Shown one piece after another: positions 34,378 to 43,941 of a stretch of 64,000 bases of DNA. The stretch's first letter is position 1; each line of letters begins with the position of its first letter. Source of the DNA: Deltaproteobacteria bacterium (GTDB taxonomy: Bacteria; Desulfobacterota; Syntrophia; Syntrophales; Smithellaceae); contig JAAYDW010000057.1 of NCBI GenBank assembly GCA_012729055.1, positions 62,001-126,000 on the forward strand, in the 5' to 3' direction. The translations under genes were made by a program, and so were the position numbers. Below the pieces are notes generated by a model that searched no databases, was not told where the DNA came from, and saw only the letters and a program-made list of their open reading frames with translations.

Positions 34378-35909
34378 TTGTGGGCGCCAATGACGGCCAG
34401 TTGCATGCTTTTAAAACAGGAGAACTGGGAGCGGACGGAGGCGGCAAGGAGCTGTGGAGCTTTATTCCGCCCAACCAGTTAAGACGTCTGAAGCTGATTT
34501 ATCATACCTACGGCCAGCATCCGCTCGATAAATCGCGTCAATACTACGTCGACGGACCGACCAGCGCGGCGGAAATATGGGTGCAGGATGGCAGCGCCAC
34601 GGATATTTCCAACACAACGAAAACGGAGAGCGAGTGGAAAACCCTGCTGGTGACGGCGCTGGGCCGGGGCGGAACCAGCACGCTTTGGAGTTCATCGGTA
34701 TCGTGCGACGCGGACAGTTCGGCCGGTTTCAGTCCCTACTGGACAGCAACACATCCCAACTATTGCGGGTATTACGCTTTTGACGCTTCCGATACGGCGG
34801 ATGATACCGTCAACTGGCCGTTTTTATGGCGTATCGGCGCCAATACCGGCTTGCCGGAGGACGAAGGGAAGTATCTCGGGCAAGCCTGGAGCAAAATGTT
34901 TATCGGACGAGTTCGGATTAATAATATTGAGCGATGGATTGGACTTATCGGCGGCGGCTATTCCGGGTGCGGTCTGGCCAAAGGCCGCACCTGTGCGCTG
35001 GATGGAGGAAACGACACCCGCGGCAAAGGATTTTACGTGATTGACCTCTCCAACGGCGATATCCTCTGGAAATACACGTACGCAACGAGTTCGGGGGCGC
35101 TTAAAGGAGACGTTCCGGCCGGGCCTTCGGCCGTGGATTCCGACAACGACGGCTTTATCGATAGAGCCTATGTTGGTGATTTGGCAGGCAATATCTGGAG
35201 GTTTCAATTCTGCCGCAAATCGGATCAGTCAACCTGCACCGAATCCAACTGGAGCGGCGGAATGATGTTCAATAATAATGACAATGCGGGAAACCGGCCC
35301 ATCTACACATCGGCGGCCGTCAGCATGGATCCGTCTTATAACCTGTGGGTGTACGTCGGAACGGGCGACAAAACCCAGCCTACCGCGCCCAATGCCCAGG
35401 AAAGGTTTTATGCAATCAAGGACAGAAGAAATAACGGTGATTCGGCGTACACTGTTTCGGATTTGGATTCAATCACGCCTTCACAGGCAGCTGATGTTTA
35501 TGAAGACGGAAACATTTCTTCAAAAAACGGGTGGTGGATTCAGTTTCCCAAAAGCGAGAAAGTTCTGGCCGAGCCGACCATTTATCAGGGAAGACTGTAT
35601 TTTACGACCTACGTTCCGGACACGGGGGGAGAAAACAGCGATCCGTGCAATGCGCCGGGAAGTTCCAGAATATACAACATGAACTATATCACCGCGAAAG
35701 GGTATTGGGGAAGTGATGCCAAGTATATAACGGAGGAAGGAAGCGGCGTCATGTCTGCCGTCGTTGTTTCCGTGGGGCCGGACGGTTCGGCAAATCTTTA
35801 TTATTCGCAGAGCGTCGGCGATCATGTCCAGCAGCTGCAGGATCCCAATCTTTCCAACGATCCGCGGGGCAGTTTGATTTACTGGCAGGACCGGCGCATC
35901 AGGCCTTAG
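34209..35909 (+). CDS. pilY1: PilY1, C-terminal beta-propeller part (frameshifted)
   Basis: Second part of pilY1, in another frame, opening with AYWRLGDIFHSSP (34209 on); the only internal start in that frame nearby is a TTG at 34221 without a ribosome site, so it is unlikely to be made alone. It is the PilC/PilY1 C-terminal domain: VGANDGQLHAFKTGELG, several propeller blades, and a calcium loop DSDNDGFID (35136-35162) followed by RAYVGDLAGNIWRF, matching the calcium site that controls pilus retraction in Pseudomonas PilY1. A terminator follows at 36016. Confidence 0.9.
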   Translation, partial: AYWRLGDIFHSSPMSIGTPNALFYDQWDNASPKAFDTFRSNHIRTSANDAYHNRFMIVGANDGQLHAFKTGELGADGGGKELWSFIPPNQLRRLKLIYHTYGQHPLDKSRQYYVDGPTSAAEIWVQDGSATDISNTTKTESEWKTLLVTALGRGGTSTLWSSSVSCDADSSAGFSPYWTATHPNYCGYYAFDASDTADDTVNWPFLWRIGANTGLPEDEGKYLGQAWSKMFIGRVRINNIERWIGLIGGGYSGCGLAKGRTCALDGGNDTRGKGFYVIDLSNGDILWKYTYATSSGALKGDVPAGPSAVDSDNDGFIDRAYVGDLAGNIWRFQFCRKSDQSTCTESNWSGGMMFNNNDNAGNRPIYTSAAVSMDPSYNLWVYVGTGDKTQPTAPNAQERFYAIKDRRNNGDSAYTVSDLDSITPSQAADVYEDGNISSKNGWWIQFPKSEKVLAEPTIYQGRLYFTTYVPDTGGENSDPCNAPGSSRIYNMNYITAKGYWGSDAKYITEEGSGVMSAVVVSVGPDGSANLYYSQSVGDHVQQLQDPNLSNDPRGSLIYWQDRRIRP

Positions 35910-36015
35910 CAGGAAGGATTCGCTTAAAAGAAAAACTGCGAAACTAAGGCCGATATCAGGAAACTGCAGTAGATGGATCGGCCGCTGACATCCCCCATCA
36001 ATAGTTCAACTTGCC

Positions 36016-36058
36016 ATGACAAGCGGCAAATGATAAAAGCCGCTTGTCATTTTTTTTT
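36016..36058 (+). terminator. Terminator of the pilus operon
   Basis: A 12-bp perfect stem ATGACAAGCGGC / GCCGCTTGTCAT (36016-36027 with 36039-36050) followed by T8. It separates pilY1 from argS. Confidence 0.92.
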
Positions 36059-36081
36059 AAAGAAAGGTTTTTGCCCGTTCC

Positions 36082-37746
36082 ATGAAGAATCAACTTGCGT
36101 CAATCATTGCCGAAGCCGTCTTAAACTGCGTGCAGAAAGGTTTGCTGCCGGAGGTGCAACTGCCGCCGATTGAAATAGAGGTGCCGGCCAATCCCGAGCA
36201 CGGCGATTACGCCTGCAACGCCGCCATGGTCCTGGCGTCGCTCGCCAAACAAAATCCGCGGAAAATCGCCCAGGCCATTTTGGAAAACATTTCTGACCCG
36301 GAAAAGCTTCTCGACAAAGTCGAAATCGCCGGACCCGGTTTTTTGAATTTTCGCATCCGGGATGATTTCTGGCGGAAAATCCTTCAGAGGATTCATGAAC
36401 AGAAGGAAGCCTACGGACGGGTCAATCTCGGACAGGGAAAGAAGGTTCAGGTGGAGTTCGTGAGCGCCAATCCCACCGGGCCCCTGCATATCGGGCATGC
36501 GCGTGGTGCAGTGGTGGGTGATGTCTTGTCCAACCTGCTTGCGGCAACGGGGTATCGCGTGTCCCGAGAGTATTATATCAACGACGCGGGAAACCAGATG
36601 AATAACCTGGGCAAATCCGTCCTGTATCGCTATCGGGAGCTCCTGGGCGACACCATTGCGTTTCCCGAGAACTGCTACCAGGGCGATTATATTAAAGACA
36701 TTGCCGGTGAAATCCTCCAAAAGGACGGCAACCGGTATCTCGCCGAAAACGAGGACGACACCATTTCGGTTTTCAACGCCCTCGCCGGTTCCGTCATTCT
36801 GGAAGGCATCAAAGGAGACCTCAGGGACTTCGGCGTGGTCTTCGATTGTTATTTCAGCGAAAGGGAACTGTATCAGGAAGACGGCGTCAACCGGCTGCTG
36901 AATACTTTAAAGGATCAGGGCTTCATCTATTCGGACGGCGAGACGTTGTGGTTCAAGACGACGGCTTACGGCGATGAAAAAGACCGGGTGGTCATTCGGA
37001 AAAACGGCGACCCGACGTATTTTGCCGCCGATATCGCCTATCATCGAAATAAATTTGCCCGGGGATTCGATCTGCTGATCGATATCTGGGGAGCGGACCA
37101 CCATGGGTATATGCCCCGTCTCTGGGCGGCCATTCAGGCGCTCGGGCACGATCAAAACGATTTAAAGATTATTCTGGTGCAACTGGTGAACCTGCTGCGC
37201 GCCGGCGAACCGGTGGCCATGTCCACGCGTTCCGGCGAGTTCGTCACTCTGCGCGAAGTGCTCGACGAAGTGGGGCGGGATGCGGCCCGTTATAATTTCC
37301 TGATGCGGCGCTCCGACAGCCATCTGGATTTCGATCTGGAGGTCGCCAAGAAGCAAACCAACGAAAACCCGGTTTTCTATGTTCAGTATGCGCACGCCAG
37401 AATTTGCAGCATTTTACGGACCGCGCAGGAACGCGGGCTGGCGCTGCCGGCGTTCGATCGGATCGATGCCTCGCTGCTCGGCGAACCGGAGGAGAAAACC
37501 CTGATCAAAATGATGGGGCGCTATCCTGAAATGCTTGAAGGCGCGGCCCAAGCGCTGGAGGTCCATCGCATAACCTTTTACCTGAACGACCTGGCGGGGA
37601 TTTTTCATAGCTACTACAACAAAAACAAAGTGGTGACGGATGACGTGGGGCTTTCCGGCGCGCGGCTTGTGCTGGTTGATGCCGTGCGTATCGTTCTGGC
37701 CAACGCCCTCGGTATTCTGGGAGTGGGGGCGCCGGAAAAAATGTAG
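36082..37746 (+). CDS. argS: Arginyl-tRNA synthetase
   Basis: Class I synthetase, 554 residues. The N-terminal additional domain is followed by the HIGH signature [16 protein letters not shown] (near residue 135). The KMSKS position reads [12 protein letters not shown], as in many bacterial ArgS. The C-terminal DALR anticodon domain contains [17 protein letters not shown] modest ribosome site (AAAGAAAGG) lies rather far upstream. Followed at 8 bp by the SPOR-domain gene. Confidence 0.97.
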   Translation: MKNQLASIIAEAVLNCVQKGLLPEVQLPPIEIEVPANPEHGDYACNAAMVLASLAKQNPRKIAQAILENISDPEKLLDKVEIAGPGFLNFRIRDDFWRKILQRIHEQKEAYGRVNLGQGKKVQVEFVSANPTGPLHIGHARGAVVGDVLSNLLAATGYRVSREYYINDAGNQMNNLGKSVLYRYRELLGDTIAFPENCYQGDYIKDIAGEILQKDGNRYLAENEDDTISVFNALAGSVILEGIKGDLRDFGVVFDCYFSERELYQEDGVNRLLNTLKDQGFIYSDGETLWFKTTAYGDEKDRVVIRKNGDPTYFAADIAYHRNKFARGFDLLIDIWGADHHGYMPRLWAAIQALGHDQNDLKIILVQLVNLLRAGEPVAMSTRSGEFVTLREVLDEVGRDAARYNFLMRRSDSHLDFDLEVAKKQTNENPVFYVQYAHARICSILRTAQERGLALPAFDRIDASLLGEPEEKTLIKMMGRYPEMLEGAAQALEVHRITFYLNDLAGIFHSYYNKNKVVTDDVGLSGARLVLVDAVRIVLANALGILGVGAPEKM

Positions 37747-37754
37747 AGGGCGAA

Positions 37755-38501
37755 ATGGGCACCGGAAACATCAAAAAATTTGAATGGAAACTTGGAAAGA
37801 CCGGGCTCGTTCTCGTCATCAGCGGAATGGCGGTTTTACTGTGTCTGGCCTTTTTGCTGGGTGTAGGCGTCGGGAAAAACATTGATAGCTATCCGGAAAA
37901 AATCGCATCCGCGCCGCAGCGGTTTTTGGCCCTGTTCTGGCGTCCGTCGAAAGTAGCGGTTGCCGTAAAGAAACCGGCCGGCGAAGACCGAGGCGAGGAC
38001 AAATCCGGGATGGACCTGGCGTTTCATGACGCTCTCACGACGCAGAAAATTCCTTCGATCGAGCAGGCGCCGGCGGACAGCAAAACGGATGCCGACGTGG
38101 TGGCGGATATCATTGCTCGGGCGCCGCCGCCCCCGCCGCCCGAGCCGCGCAGGGAAGAGCCGGTTGCGCCGGCGGAAATTCCCGTGGCAGAGACAAAAAC
38201 CGACGTCTCTGCTGCCGCCGGAGAGGTTCCTTCCGGCTCTCCAACGCCGTATGTTGTCCATGTGGCGTCTCTGAAGGATAGGGCGAAAGCCGCCCAGATT
38301 TCCAAAACGGTGGATGCCATGGGATATGCCTCGAAAGTCGTGAAGGTGGAACTGAAGGGGAAGGGAACCTGGTATCGCGTCATTGCCGCGGAATTCGAAA
38401 ACCGGGCCAGGGCGCAGGCGGCCGCCGACAAGATTTCCAGAAAGGTCAAAACACAATGCATCATCCGTCCCGTCGAGAAGAACGCGGGCCGGAAGCAGTA
38501 A
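37755..38501 (+). CDS. SPOR-domain membrane protein
   Basis: 248 residues: a short basic cytoplasmic tail, one membrane helix (about residues 17-40), a Pro/Ala/Glu-rich periplasmic linker including a run of seven prolines near residue 125, and a C-terminal SPOR domain (about 162-240) with YVVHVASLKDRAKAAQ. SPOR domains bind denuded glycan strands at the division septum (FtsN, DedD type). Located directly after argS, an arrangement common in Deltaproteobacteria. A septal role is inferred. Confidence 0.85.
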   Translation: MGTGNIKKFEWKLGKTGLVLVISGMAVLLCLAFLLGVGVGKNIDSYPEKIASAPQRFLALFWRPSKVAVAVKKPAGEDRGEDKSGMDLAFHDALTTQKIPSIEQAPADSKTDADVVADIIARAPPPPPPEPRREEPVAPAEIPVAETKTDVSAAAGEVPSGSPTPYVVHVASLKDRAKAAQISKTVDAMGYASKVVKVELKGKGTWYRVIAAEFENRARAQAAADKISRKVKTQCIIRPVEKNAGRKQ

Positions 38502-38521
38502 CCGGATAAAGGCTGAGATTT

Positions 38522-39850
38522 ATGTTCGAAAATTTAGCGGAAAAACTCGAAGGGATTTTCAAGAAACTCAAGGGACGGGGGATTCTGGACGAGGAAAGCG
38601 TCAACGCTGCGCTTAAGGAAATCCGCATGGCGCTTCTGGAAGCGGATGTCAATTTCAAGGTCGTCAAGGATTTTGTCGAGGATGTCCGCGGGAGGGCGAT
38701 CGGCAGGGAAGTTCTGGAAAGCATCACACCCGGTCAGCAGGTCGTCAAGGTTGTGCATGACCGCCTGGTGGAACTGATGGGCAGCCAGAGCGTTCATATC
38801 AAATTCGGGTCCCGGATTCCCGCGCCCGTCATGCTGATCGGTTTACAGGGCTGCGGAAAAACGACGACGGCCGCCAAACTGGCGCGGCTTTTGTCGAAGG
38901 AGAAAAAAGTTTATCTGGTATCGGCGGATGTCTACCGGCCTGCGGCCATGGAGCAGCTTGCCGTTCTGGGGCGGCAGATTTCCGCCGGCGTTTATGACGC
39001 GGGCGATTTGCGCGATCCCGTCAAGATATGCGTTCAGGCGGTGGAGCAGGCGAAAAAGGAAGGCTATGAGGTGGTGCTCATCGATACGGCCGGACGCCTG
39101 CATATCGACGAGCCGCTGATGGACGAGCTTAAGAAAATCAAGGAAAAGATCAATCCGTCGGAAATTCTGTATGTGGCGGATGCCATGACCGGCCAGGACG
39201 CCGTCAACGTCGGAGCGCGGTTCAACGAACAGATCGGCATCGACGGCGTGATCATGACCAAGATGGACGGCGACGCGCGCGGCGGCGCGGCCCTTTCCCT
39301 GAAAGCTGTCGTCGGTAAGCCCATCAAGTTTGTGGGTGTGGGCGAAAAGATCGACGCGCTGGAGGTGTTCCATCCCGAGCGGATGGCCAACCGGATTCTC
39401 GGCATGGGGGACATTTTATCCCTGGTGGAAAAGGCCCAGGCGACGATCGATGAAAAAACCGCCCGACAGATGCAGGAGAGCCTCCGGAAAAATGACTTTA
39501 CGCTGGAAGACTTTCGCAACCAGCTCAAGCAGATCAAGAAGATGGGATCTCTCAAGGATATGATCGGCATGATTCCCGGGATGGGGAAATTAAAGGCGCT
39601 CAAGGAAATGCAGCCGGACGAAAAAGATCTCGTGAAAATTGCGGCGATCATCGACTCCATGACCCACAAGGAGCGGAACAATTATTCGATCATCGACGGC
39701 CGCCGGCGCAAGCGAATCGCTCTGGGCAGCGGAACGACCGTCCAGGACGTGAACCGGCTCCTGAAGAATTACATCGAGATCCGCAAGATGATGAAAAAGA
39801 TCAATTCCAAAGGCGGCGTCAAGTCGTTCATGAGGAATTTCCCCTTTTAA
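38522..39850 (+). CDS. ffh: Signal recognition particle GTPase Ffh
   Basis: SRP54 homolog that binds signal peptides and 4.5S RNA and docks on FtsY. N domain 1-85, then the G domain with P-loop GLQGCGKTTTAAKLA (near residue 105), DTAGRLHIDEPLM, and TKMDGDARGGAALS. The C-terminal M domain (from about 300) has the methionine-rich stretch MGSLKDMIGMIPGMGKLKALKEM and RNA-binding IIDGRRRKRIALGSGT. Length 442. It heads the conserved ffh-rpsP-khpA-rimM-trmD-rplS order. Confidence 0.97.
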   Translation: MFENLAEKLEGIFKKLKGRGILDEESVNAALKEIRMALLEADVNFKVVKDFVEDVRGRAIGREVLESITPGQQVVKVVHDRLVELMGSQSVHIKFGSRIPAPVMLIGLQGCGKTTTAAKLARLLSKEKKVYLVSADVYRPAAMEQLAVLGRQISAGVYDAGDLRDPVKICVQAVEQAKKEGYEVVLIDTAGRLHIDEPLMDELKKIKEKINPSEILYVADAMTGQDAVNVGARFNEQIGIDGVIMTKMDGDARGGAALSLKAVVGKPIKFVGVGEKIDALEVFHPERMANRILGMGDILSLVEKAQATIDEKTARQMQESLRKNDFTLEDFRNQLKQIKKMGSLKDMIGMIPGMGKLKALKEMQPDEKDLVKIAAIIDSMTHKERNNYSIIDGRRRKRIALGSGTTVQDVNRLLKNYIEIRKMMKKINSKGGVKSFMRNFPF

Positions 39851-39920
39851 AATAAAATGAACTATGATAAAAAAGACTCAAAATTATTATTTTTTTAAAG
39901 GAGGTCTTAAGAAAAACTAG

Positions 39921-40175
39921 ATGGCAGTTAAAATTCGATTAACGCGTATGGGCGCGAAAGGCAAACCTTTTTACCGTATTGTCGCAGCGGATAAAGAATA
40001 TCCCCGCGACGGAAGATTTCTCGAAATTTTAGGAAATTATGATCCCAAAAAAAATCCCGCAGAAATTTATCTGAAGGAAGACCGCGTCCGCGATTGGTTG
40101 TCCAAAGGGGCCAAGCCGACGCTGACGGTTTCTCACTTGCTGAAGACCAAAGGCATCGTGGCCAGTGTAAAGTAG
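39921..40175 (+). CDS. rpsP: 30S ribosomal protein S16
   Basis: 84 residues, beginning [24 protein letters not shown], the diagnostic start of bS16. A full AAAGGAGGT ribosome site lies upstream in a short AT-rich spacer after ffh. Found in its usual place before khpA and rimM. Confidence 0.97.
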   Translation: MAVKIRLTRMGAKGKPFYRIVAADKEYPRDGRFLEILGNYDPKKNPAEIYLKEDRVRDWLSKGAKPTLTVSHLLKTKGIVASVK

Positions 40176-40310
40176 CTGTTTGCTGTTGCGGTATTTTTTA
40201 AGATATGAGATAAAGACTCTACCTCACATCATATAAAAATTAAACAAGCCGTGCGAATATTGAGTTGAATTTTCCAGAAGCGTTAACCAAAATTAGTGGA
40301 GGTGCTGACG

Positions 40311-40541
40311 ATGAAGGAATTGATCAAGTATATCTCTCAATCCTTAGTTGATAATCCCGATAAGGTGGAAGTGACTGAAGTCATCGGCGAGCAGACGTCC
40401 GTTATTGAGTTGCGCGTGGCCAAAGAAGATCTGGGAAAGGTCATCGGCAAGCAGGGCAGAACGGCCAAAGCCATTCGCACGATTTTGAGCGCTACCTCCG
40501 CTAAGGTGCACAAGCGGGCGGTTCTGGAAATTATTGAATAG
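40311..40541 (+). CDS. khpA: KH-domain RNA-binding protein KhpA
   Basis: 76 residues from ATG 40311, with GGAGGTG eight bases before it. A single KH domain with the GxxG loop in [18 protein letters not shown] (about residues 42-59). KhpA binds many RNAs, usually with KhpB/EloR, and affects cell elongation and ribosome-related functions. Placed between rpsP and rimM as in most bacteria; the gap of 135 bp after rpsP is longer than elsewhere in this operon. Confidence 0.93.
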   Translation: MKELIKYISQSLVDNPDKVEVTEVIGEQTSVIELRVAKEDLGKVIGKQGRTAKAIRTILSATSAKVHKRAVLEIIE

Positions 40542-40544
40542 CGC

Positions 40545-41051
40545 ATGGATCTCTTTGTCTTTGGGGAGATCGTCAAAACACGCGGTCTCCGCGGTTGCCT
40601 CAAGGCTCTTTCTTTTCTGGAGTCGCAGGAGATTCTGACGGGGCTGGAGTTCATTGATTTGGAATTCCGCTCCGGCCGGAGGAGCCGCCACCCGGTCAAA
40701 AAGATCGATTCCGCCGGCAAGTTTCTGTATCTCGAATTTCAGGACGTCGCCGATGTTGAGGCGGCCCGGGCGTTGATCGGCTGCAAATTGCTGATGCCGC
40801 GCGAGCGGCTCGGCGCGTTGCCCGACGGCGAATACTACTGGCAGGACATCATCGGACTGGAAGTCTATACAACCGAAGGCCTGTTCCTGGGGCATGTTGC
40901 ATCCATCTTTCCGACGGGGAGCAACGATGTCTATGTGTGCCGCAACGGCGAGGCCGAATATCTGATTCCGGCCATCGTCGACGCCGTCGTGAACATCGAT
41001 CTTGCCTCGCGTCGAATAACCGTCAATTTGCTGGAAGGACTGAAGACGTGA
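40545..41051 (+). CDS. rimM: Ribosome maturation factor RimM
   Basis: 168 residues. N-terminal beta-barrel begins [21 protein letters not shown], and the C-terminal PRC barrel contains [16 protein letters not shown] and [20 protein letters not shown]. RimM helps late 30S head assembly next to uS19. Three bases after khpA; its stop overlaps the trmD GTG start (GTGA). Confidence 0.95.
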   Translation: MDLFVFGEIVKTRGLRGCLKALSFLESQEILTGLEFIDLEFRSGRRSRHPVKKIDSAGKFLYLEFQDVADVEAARALIGCKLLMPRERLGALPDGEYYWQDIIGLEVYTTEGLFLGHVASIFPTGSNDVYVCRNGEAEYLIPAIVDAVVNIDLASRRITVNLLEGLKT

Positions 41052-41785
41052 TCCGATTCGATGTCCTGTCCATTTTCCCGGAGATGCTGCGCTCTCCGCT
41101 GCAGTACAGTCTGCTTAAAAAAGCCTGCGACAAAGGTCTCATTGAAATCGGTCTGCACAACATTCGCGACTGGACCGAAGACAAGCACAACATGACCGAT
41201 GACGCCCCCTACGGCGGCGGGTGCGGCATGGTGATGAAGGTGGAGCCCGTCGAAAGGGCGCTGGCGGCGGTGAAGCGGAAAGGCGTTCCGGGGGAAGTCG
41301 TTTTGCTCACTCCGCAGGGGCGGACGTTCACCCAGAAAATCGCCGGAGAGCTGGCCCGGCGGCAGCATTTGATTCTGGTGTGCGGGCGTTATGAAGGATT
41401 TGACGAACGCATCCGGCAGCACCTTGCCGACCGGGAAATTTCCATCGGCGATTACATCCTGACCGGAGGAGAGCTCTCCGCGCTGGTTGTCATCGACGCG
41501 GTATCCCGATTGATTCCGGGCGTTCTGGGCAATGACGCCTCCGTCACCGCGGAGTCCTTTACCCGCGGTCTTCTCGAGTATCCCCAGTACACCCGACCGG
41601 CCGAATACAAAGGGTGGCGCGTTCCGGAGGTGCTCGTTTCCGGGAACCACGCCCAGATTGAGCGCTGGCAGAAGGCGGAGGCGCTGAAACGGACCTGGTT
41701 GCGCCGTCCCGACCTGCTCGAAACGGCGGATCTTTCCGATGAAGATAAAAAAATATTGGAAAAAATCCGCCTTGATCAGATTTAA
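41048..41785 (+). CDS. trmD: tRNA (guanine-37-N1)-methyltransferase
   Basis: Trefoil-knot SPOUT enzyme that methylates G37 next to the anticodon. GTG start at 41048, coupled to the rimM stop. The 245-residue protein begins [13 protein letters not shown] and carries the catalytic Asp region [11 protein letters not shown] and the AdoMet knot [11 protein letters not shown] and [16 protein letters not shown]. Upstream in-frame codons belong to rimM. Confidence 0.97.
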   Translation: MIRFDVLSIFPEMLRSPLQYSLLKKACDKGLIEIGLHNIRDWTEDKHNMTDDAPYGGGCGMVMKVEPVERALAAVKRKGVPGEVVLLTPQGRTFTQKIAGELARRQHLILVCGRYEGFDERIRQHLADREISIGDYILTGGELSALVVIDAVSRLIPGVLGNDASVTAESFTRGLLEYPQYTRPAEYKGWRVPEVLVSGNHAQIERWQKAEALKRTWLRRPDLLETADLSDEDKKILEKIRLDQI

Positions 41786-41849
41786 AATCTTGATTTCCGG
41801 ATTTATTTAAGGTAGTAAGATCAACTTTTTTGGCGGGGGTGATGCGCGA

Positions 41850-42428
41850 ATGGAAAAGCAGCTTCCCCGGGCGGGTAAACTTTATCTCGCTCTTTTACAT
41901 TATCCGGTGCTCAATAAAGCGGGCAGTGTGGTGACGACCGCCATTGCCAACATGGATCTTCACGATATCGCCCGGACGGCGAAAACCTTCGGCGTGGAAA
42001 AATTTTTCGTTGTCAATCCGGTTGCCCTGCAGCGCGAACTGGCGCGACGAATCATCGATCACTGGCGCTTTGGACACGGCGCCGCGCATAATCCCTTCCG
42101 GCGGGAGGCTTTTGAAAAAGTTGAGATTCAGTCCACTCTGGAAAACGCGCTGGACCAAATCAAAGCGGAGACGGGCTGTGCAGCGAAAACGGCGGTAACG
42201 GGGGCAGGCCTCGAGGGCGACGTGCTGACATGCGGCAAGCTCAGGGAATTTCTGAGCAATAATCGTTTGCCTTATCTTTTAATTTTTGGTACAGGGTGGG
42301 GCGTCGCGCCGGAGGTCGTCCAGCGGGCGGATTATCGCCTGGAACCGATCCGGGGGACGGGCGAATATAATCACCTGGCGGTCCGGTCGGCCGTCGCGAT
42401 CATTTTGGACAGGATCAGCAATGCTTAA
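41850..42428 (+). CDS. SPOUT-type RNA methyltransferase (Methyltrn_RNA_4 family)
   Basis: 192 residues, start ATG with GGGGGTG upstream. Family features are LYLALLHYPVLNKAG at residues 11-25, DLHDIARTAKTFGVEKFFVVNP, and the C-terminal knot LLIFGTGWGVAPEVV with GEYNHLAVRSAVAIILDR, resembling AdoMet-binding SPOUT proteins of COG4752. The gene sits between trmD and rplS in many Deltaproteobacteria, Thermotogae and others. The modified RNA position is not known to me. Confidence 0.85.
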   Translation: MEKQLPRAGKLYLALLHYPVLNKAGSVVTTAIANMDLHDIARTAKTFGVEKFFVVNPVALQRELARRIIDHWRFGHGAAHNPFRREAFEKVEIQSTLENALDQIKAETGCAAKTAVTGAGLEGDVLTCGKLREFLSNNRLPYLLIFGTGWGVAPEVVQRADYRLEPIRGTGEYNHLAVRSAVAIILDRISNA

Positions 42429-42467
42429 GAAAAATAATACGGCGAGTTTCGCAGGAGGAAATAGACG

Positions 42468-42815
42468 ATGAATGTTTTGGAAATGGTAGAAAAAGAACAG
42501 ATGAGAGGCGATATTCCCGCCTTCAAAGCGGGTGATACCGTCAAAGTATATGTGCGCATCATCGAAGGCCAGAAGCAGAGAATCCAGGCTTTTGAAGGCG
42601 TGGTCATTCGCAAGCGGCGCGGTAACAGCCGGGCGAACTTCACGGTTCGGAAAGTGTCCTACGGCATCGGCGTGGAAAGAACTTTTCCCATGCACTCGCC
42701 GGTGATTGACCGCGTGGAAGTCATGACCAAAGGCCTGGTGCGCCGTTCACGCCTTTATTACCTGAGAAGTCTGCGGGGCAAGAAAGCAAGAATCAGAGAA
42801 GCCGCCAACAAATGA
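42468..42815 (+). CDS. rplS: 50S ribosomal protein L19
   Basis: 115 residues with the bL19 core [32 protein letters not shown] and [16 protein letters not shown], ending with a basic tail. AGGAGG ribosome site just upstream. Downstream a hairpin AAGCCCGG / CCGGGCTT (42893-42900 with 42916-42923) without a proper T run precedes rnhB and may attenuate read-through. Confidence 0.97.
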   Translation: MNVLEMVEKEQMRGDIPAFKAGDTVKVYVRIIEGQKQRIQAFEGVVIRKRRGNSRANFTVRKVSYGIGVERTFPMHSPVIDRVEVMTKGLVRRSRLYYLRSLRGKKARIREAANK

Positions 42816-42952
42816 TGCTTTACCCCTTGCTGAATGCCAGGTGCGACGCCCCGAAAGATGCAGGACGGGAGCGCCGCTGAAAGCAATGAATGAAGCCCGG
42901 ACGACGGATGTTGTGCCGGGCTTTGTTGCGTAAAAGGGCTTTTCCTCGGACG

Positions 42953-43564
42953 ATGAATACTTTTGAAAAGCTTGCCTCTGGTGAAGGCTATCGCCGGATT
43001 GCCGGCGTGGACGAAGCGGGCCGCGGTCCGCTGGCCGGACCCGTTGTCGCTGCCGCCGTCATTTTTCCCCCCGACTATTCCAATTCCGCCATCAATGATT
43101 CCAAGAAACTCTCCGCCCGCAAAAGAGATGAACTGTACAAAGTGATCGCACAGGAAGCAGTCGCGGTCGGCGTGGGCGTCGCGGACGCCGACGTCATCGA
43201 CCGCATCAACATTCTCCGGGCTTCGCTGCAGGCGATGCGCGAAGCCGTGCTGGAGCTTGCCGCTGTTCCCGATTTCATCCTGGTGGACGGTCTGCACACG
43301 ATCCCCCTCGACCTGCCGCAGAAGGCGCTCGTCAAAGGCGACGCCCGCAGCGTATCCATCGCCGCCGCGTCTATCGTGGCCAAGGTTTCCCGCGACCGGA
43401 TCATGGAAATTTATCACCGGCAGTTTCCCCAGTACAATTTTCTTCAGAACAAAGGGTACGGCACGGCCGAACACCGCCGCATTCTCGAAGAGATCGGCAT
43501 GTGCAAGATTCATCGCCGGTCGTTTCATTTAAAAAACCGGCAGACGGAGCTGGATTGGTCATGA
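42953..43564 (+). CDS. rnhB: Ribonuclease HII
   Basis: Removes ribonucleotides from DNA:RNA hybrids. 203 residues from ATG 42953. IAGVDEAGRGPLAGPVVAAAV has the first catalytic Asp-Glu pair, NDSKKLSARKRDEL and ILVDGLHT follow, and the last Asp region is SIVAKVSRDRIM. The ribosome site is weak. A longer ORF start at 42890 lies in the hairpin region and adds residues unlike the family. Coupled to yraN by an ATGA overlap. Confidence 0.95.
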   Translation: MNTFEKLASGEGYRRIAGVDEAGRGPLAGPVVAAAVIFPPDYSNSAINDSKKLSARKRDELYKVIAQEAVAVGVGVADADVIDRINILRASLQAMREAVLELAAVPDFILVDGLHTIPLDLPQKALVKGDARSVSIAAASIVAKVSRDRIMEIYHRQFPQYNFLQNKGYGTAEHRRILEEIGMCKIHRRSFHLKNRQTELDWS

Positions 43565-43941
43565 AAACGAAAGACATGAGCCGCATCTCCACCGGAAAAA
43601 GGGGAGAGGCCATCGCCGTCGATTATTTACGGAAAAAGGGCTTTCGGATTATTGAGGTCAATTACCGCTGTCCGATCGGCGAAATCGATATTGTGGCCCG
43701 GGACAAAAACGAGCTGGTGTTTGTCGAAGTCAAGGCCAGAAAATCCAGCGCGCTGGGGTTTCCCGAACAGGCGGTGGGAATCGGGAAGCAGAGAAAAATG
43801 TCGCAACTGGCCCTGTGGTACCTCCGGGAGAAAAAGCAAGACGAAGCCCGCGCCCGCTTTGACGTTGTGGCTGTTTTACTGGAACCTTCCGGAAACGAGA
43901 TCCGCTGGATTCCAAACGCCTTCGATTTTATCGCTTTCTAA
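43561..43941 (+). CDS. yraN: YraN/UPF0102 nuclease-fold protein
   Basis: 126 residues from the ATG that overlaps the rnhB stop. The restriction-endonuclease-like core reads KRGEAIAVDYLRKKGFRI, GEIDIVARD and LVFVEVKARKS, the E-x-K and D residues of the PD-(D/E)XK fold. Function is unproven; the family is often next to rnhB. Its last four bases overlap the convergent ugd gene. Confidence 0.9.
   Translation: MKTKDMSRISTGKRGEAIAVDYLRKKGFRIIEVNYRCPIGEIDIVARDKNELVFVEVKARKSSALGFPEQAVGIGKQRKMSQLALWYLREKKQDEARARFDVVAVLLEPSGNEIRWIPNAFDFIAF

Noticed and set aside
42893-42923. Rho-independent terminator between rplS and rnhB
   Set aside because: The 8-bp stem has a long loop and is followed by TGTTGCG, without a T run; it is described in the rplS entry as a possible attenuator only.
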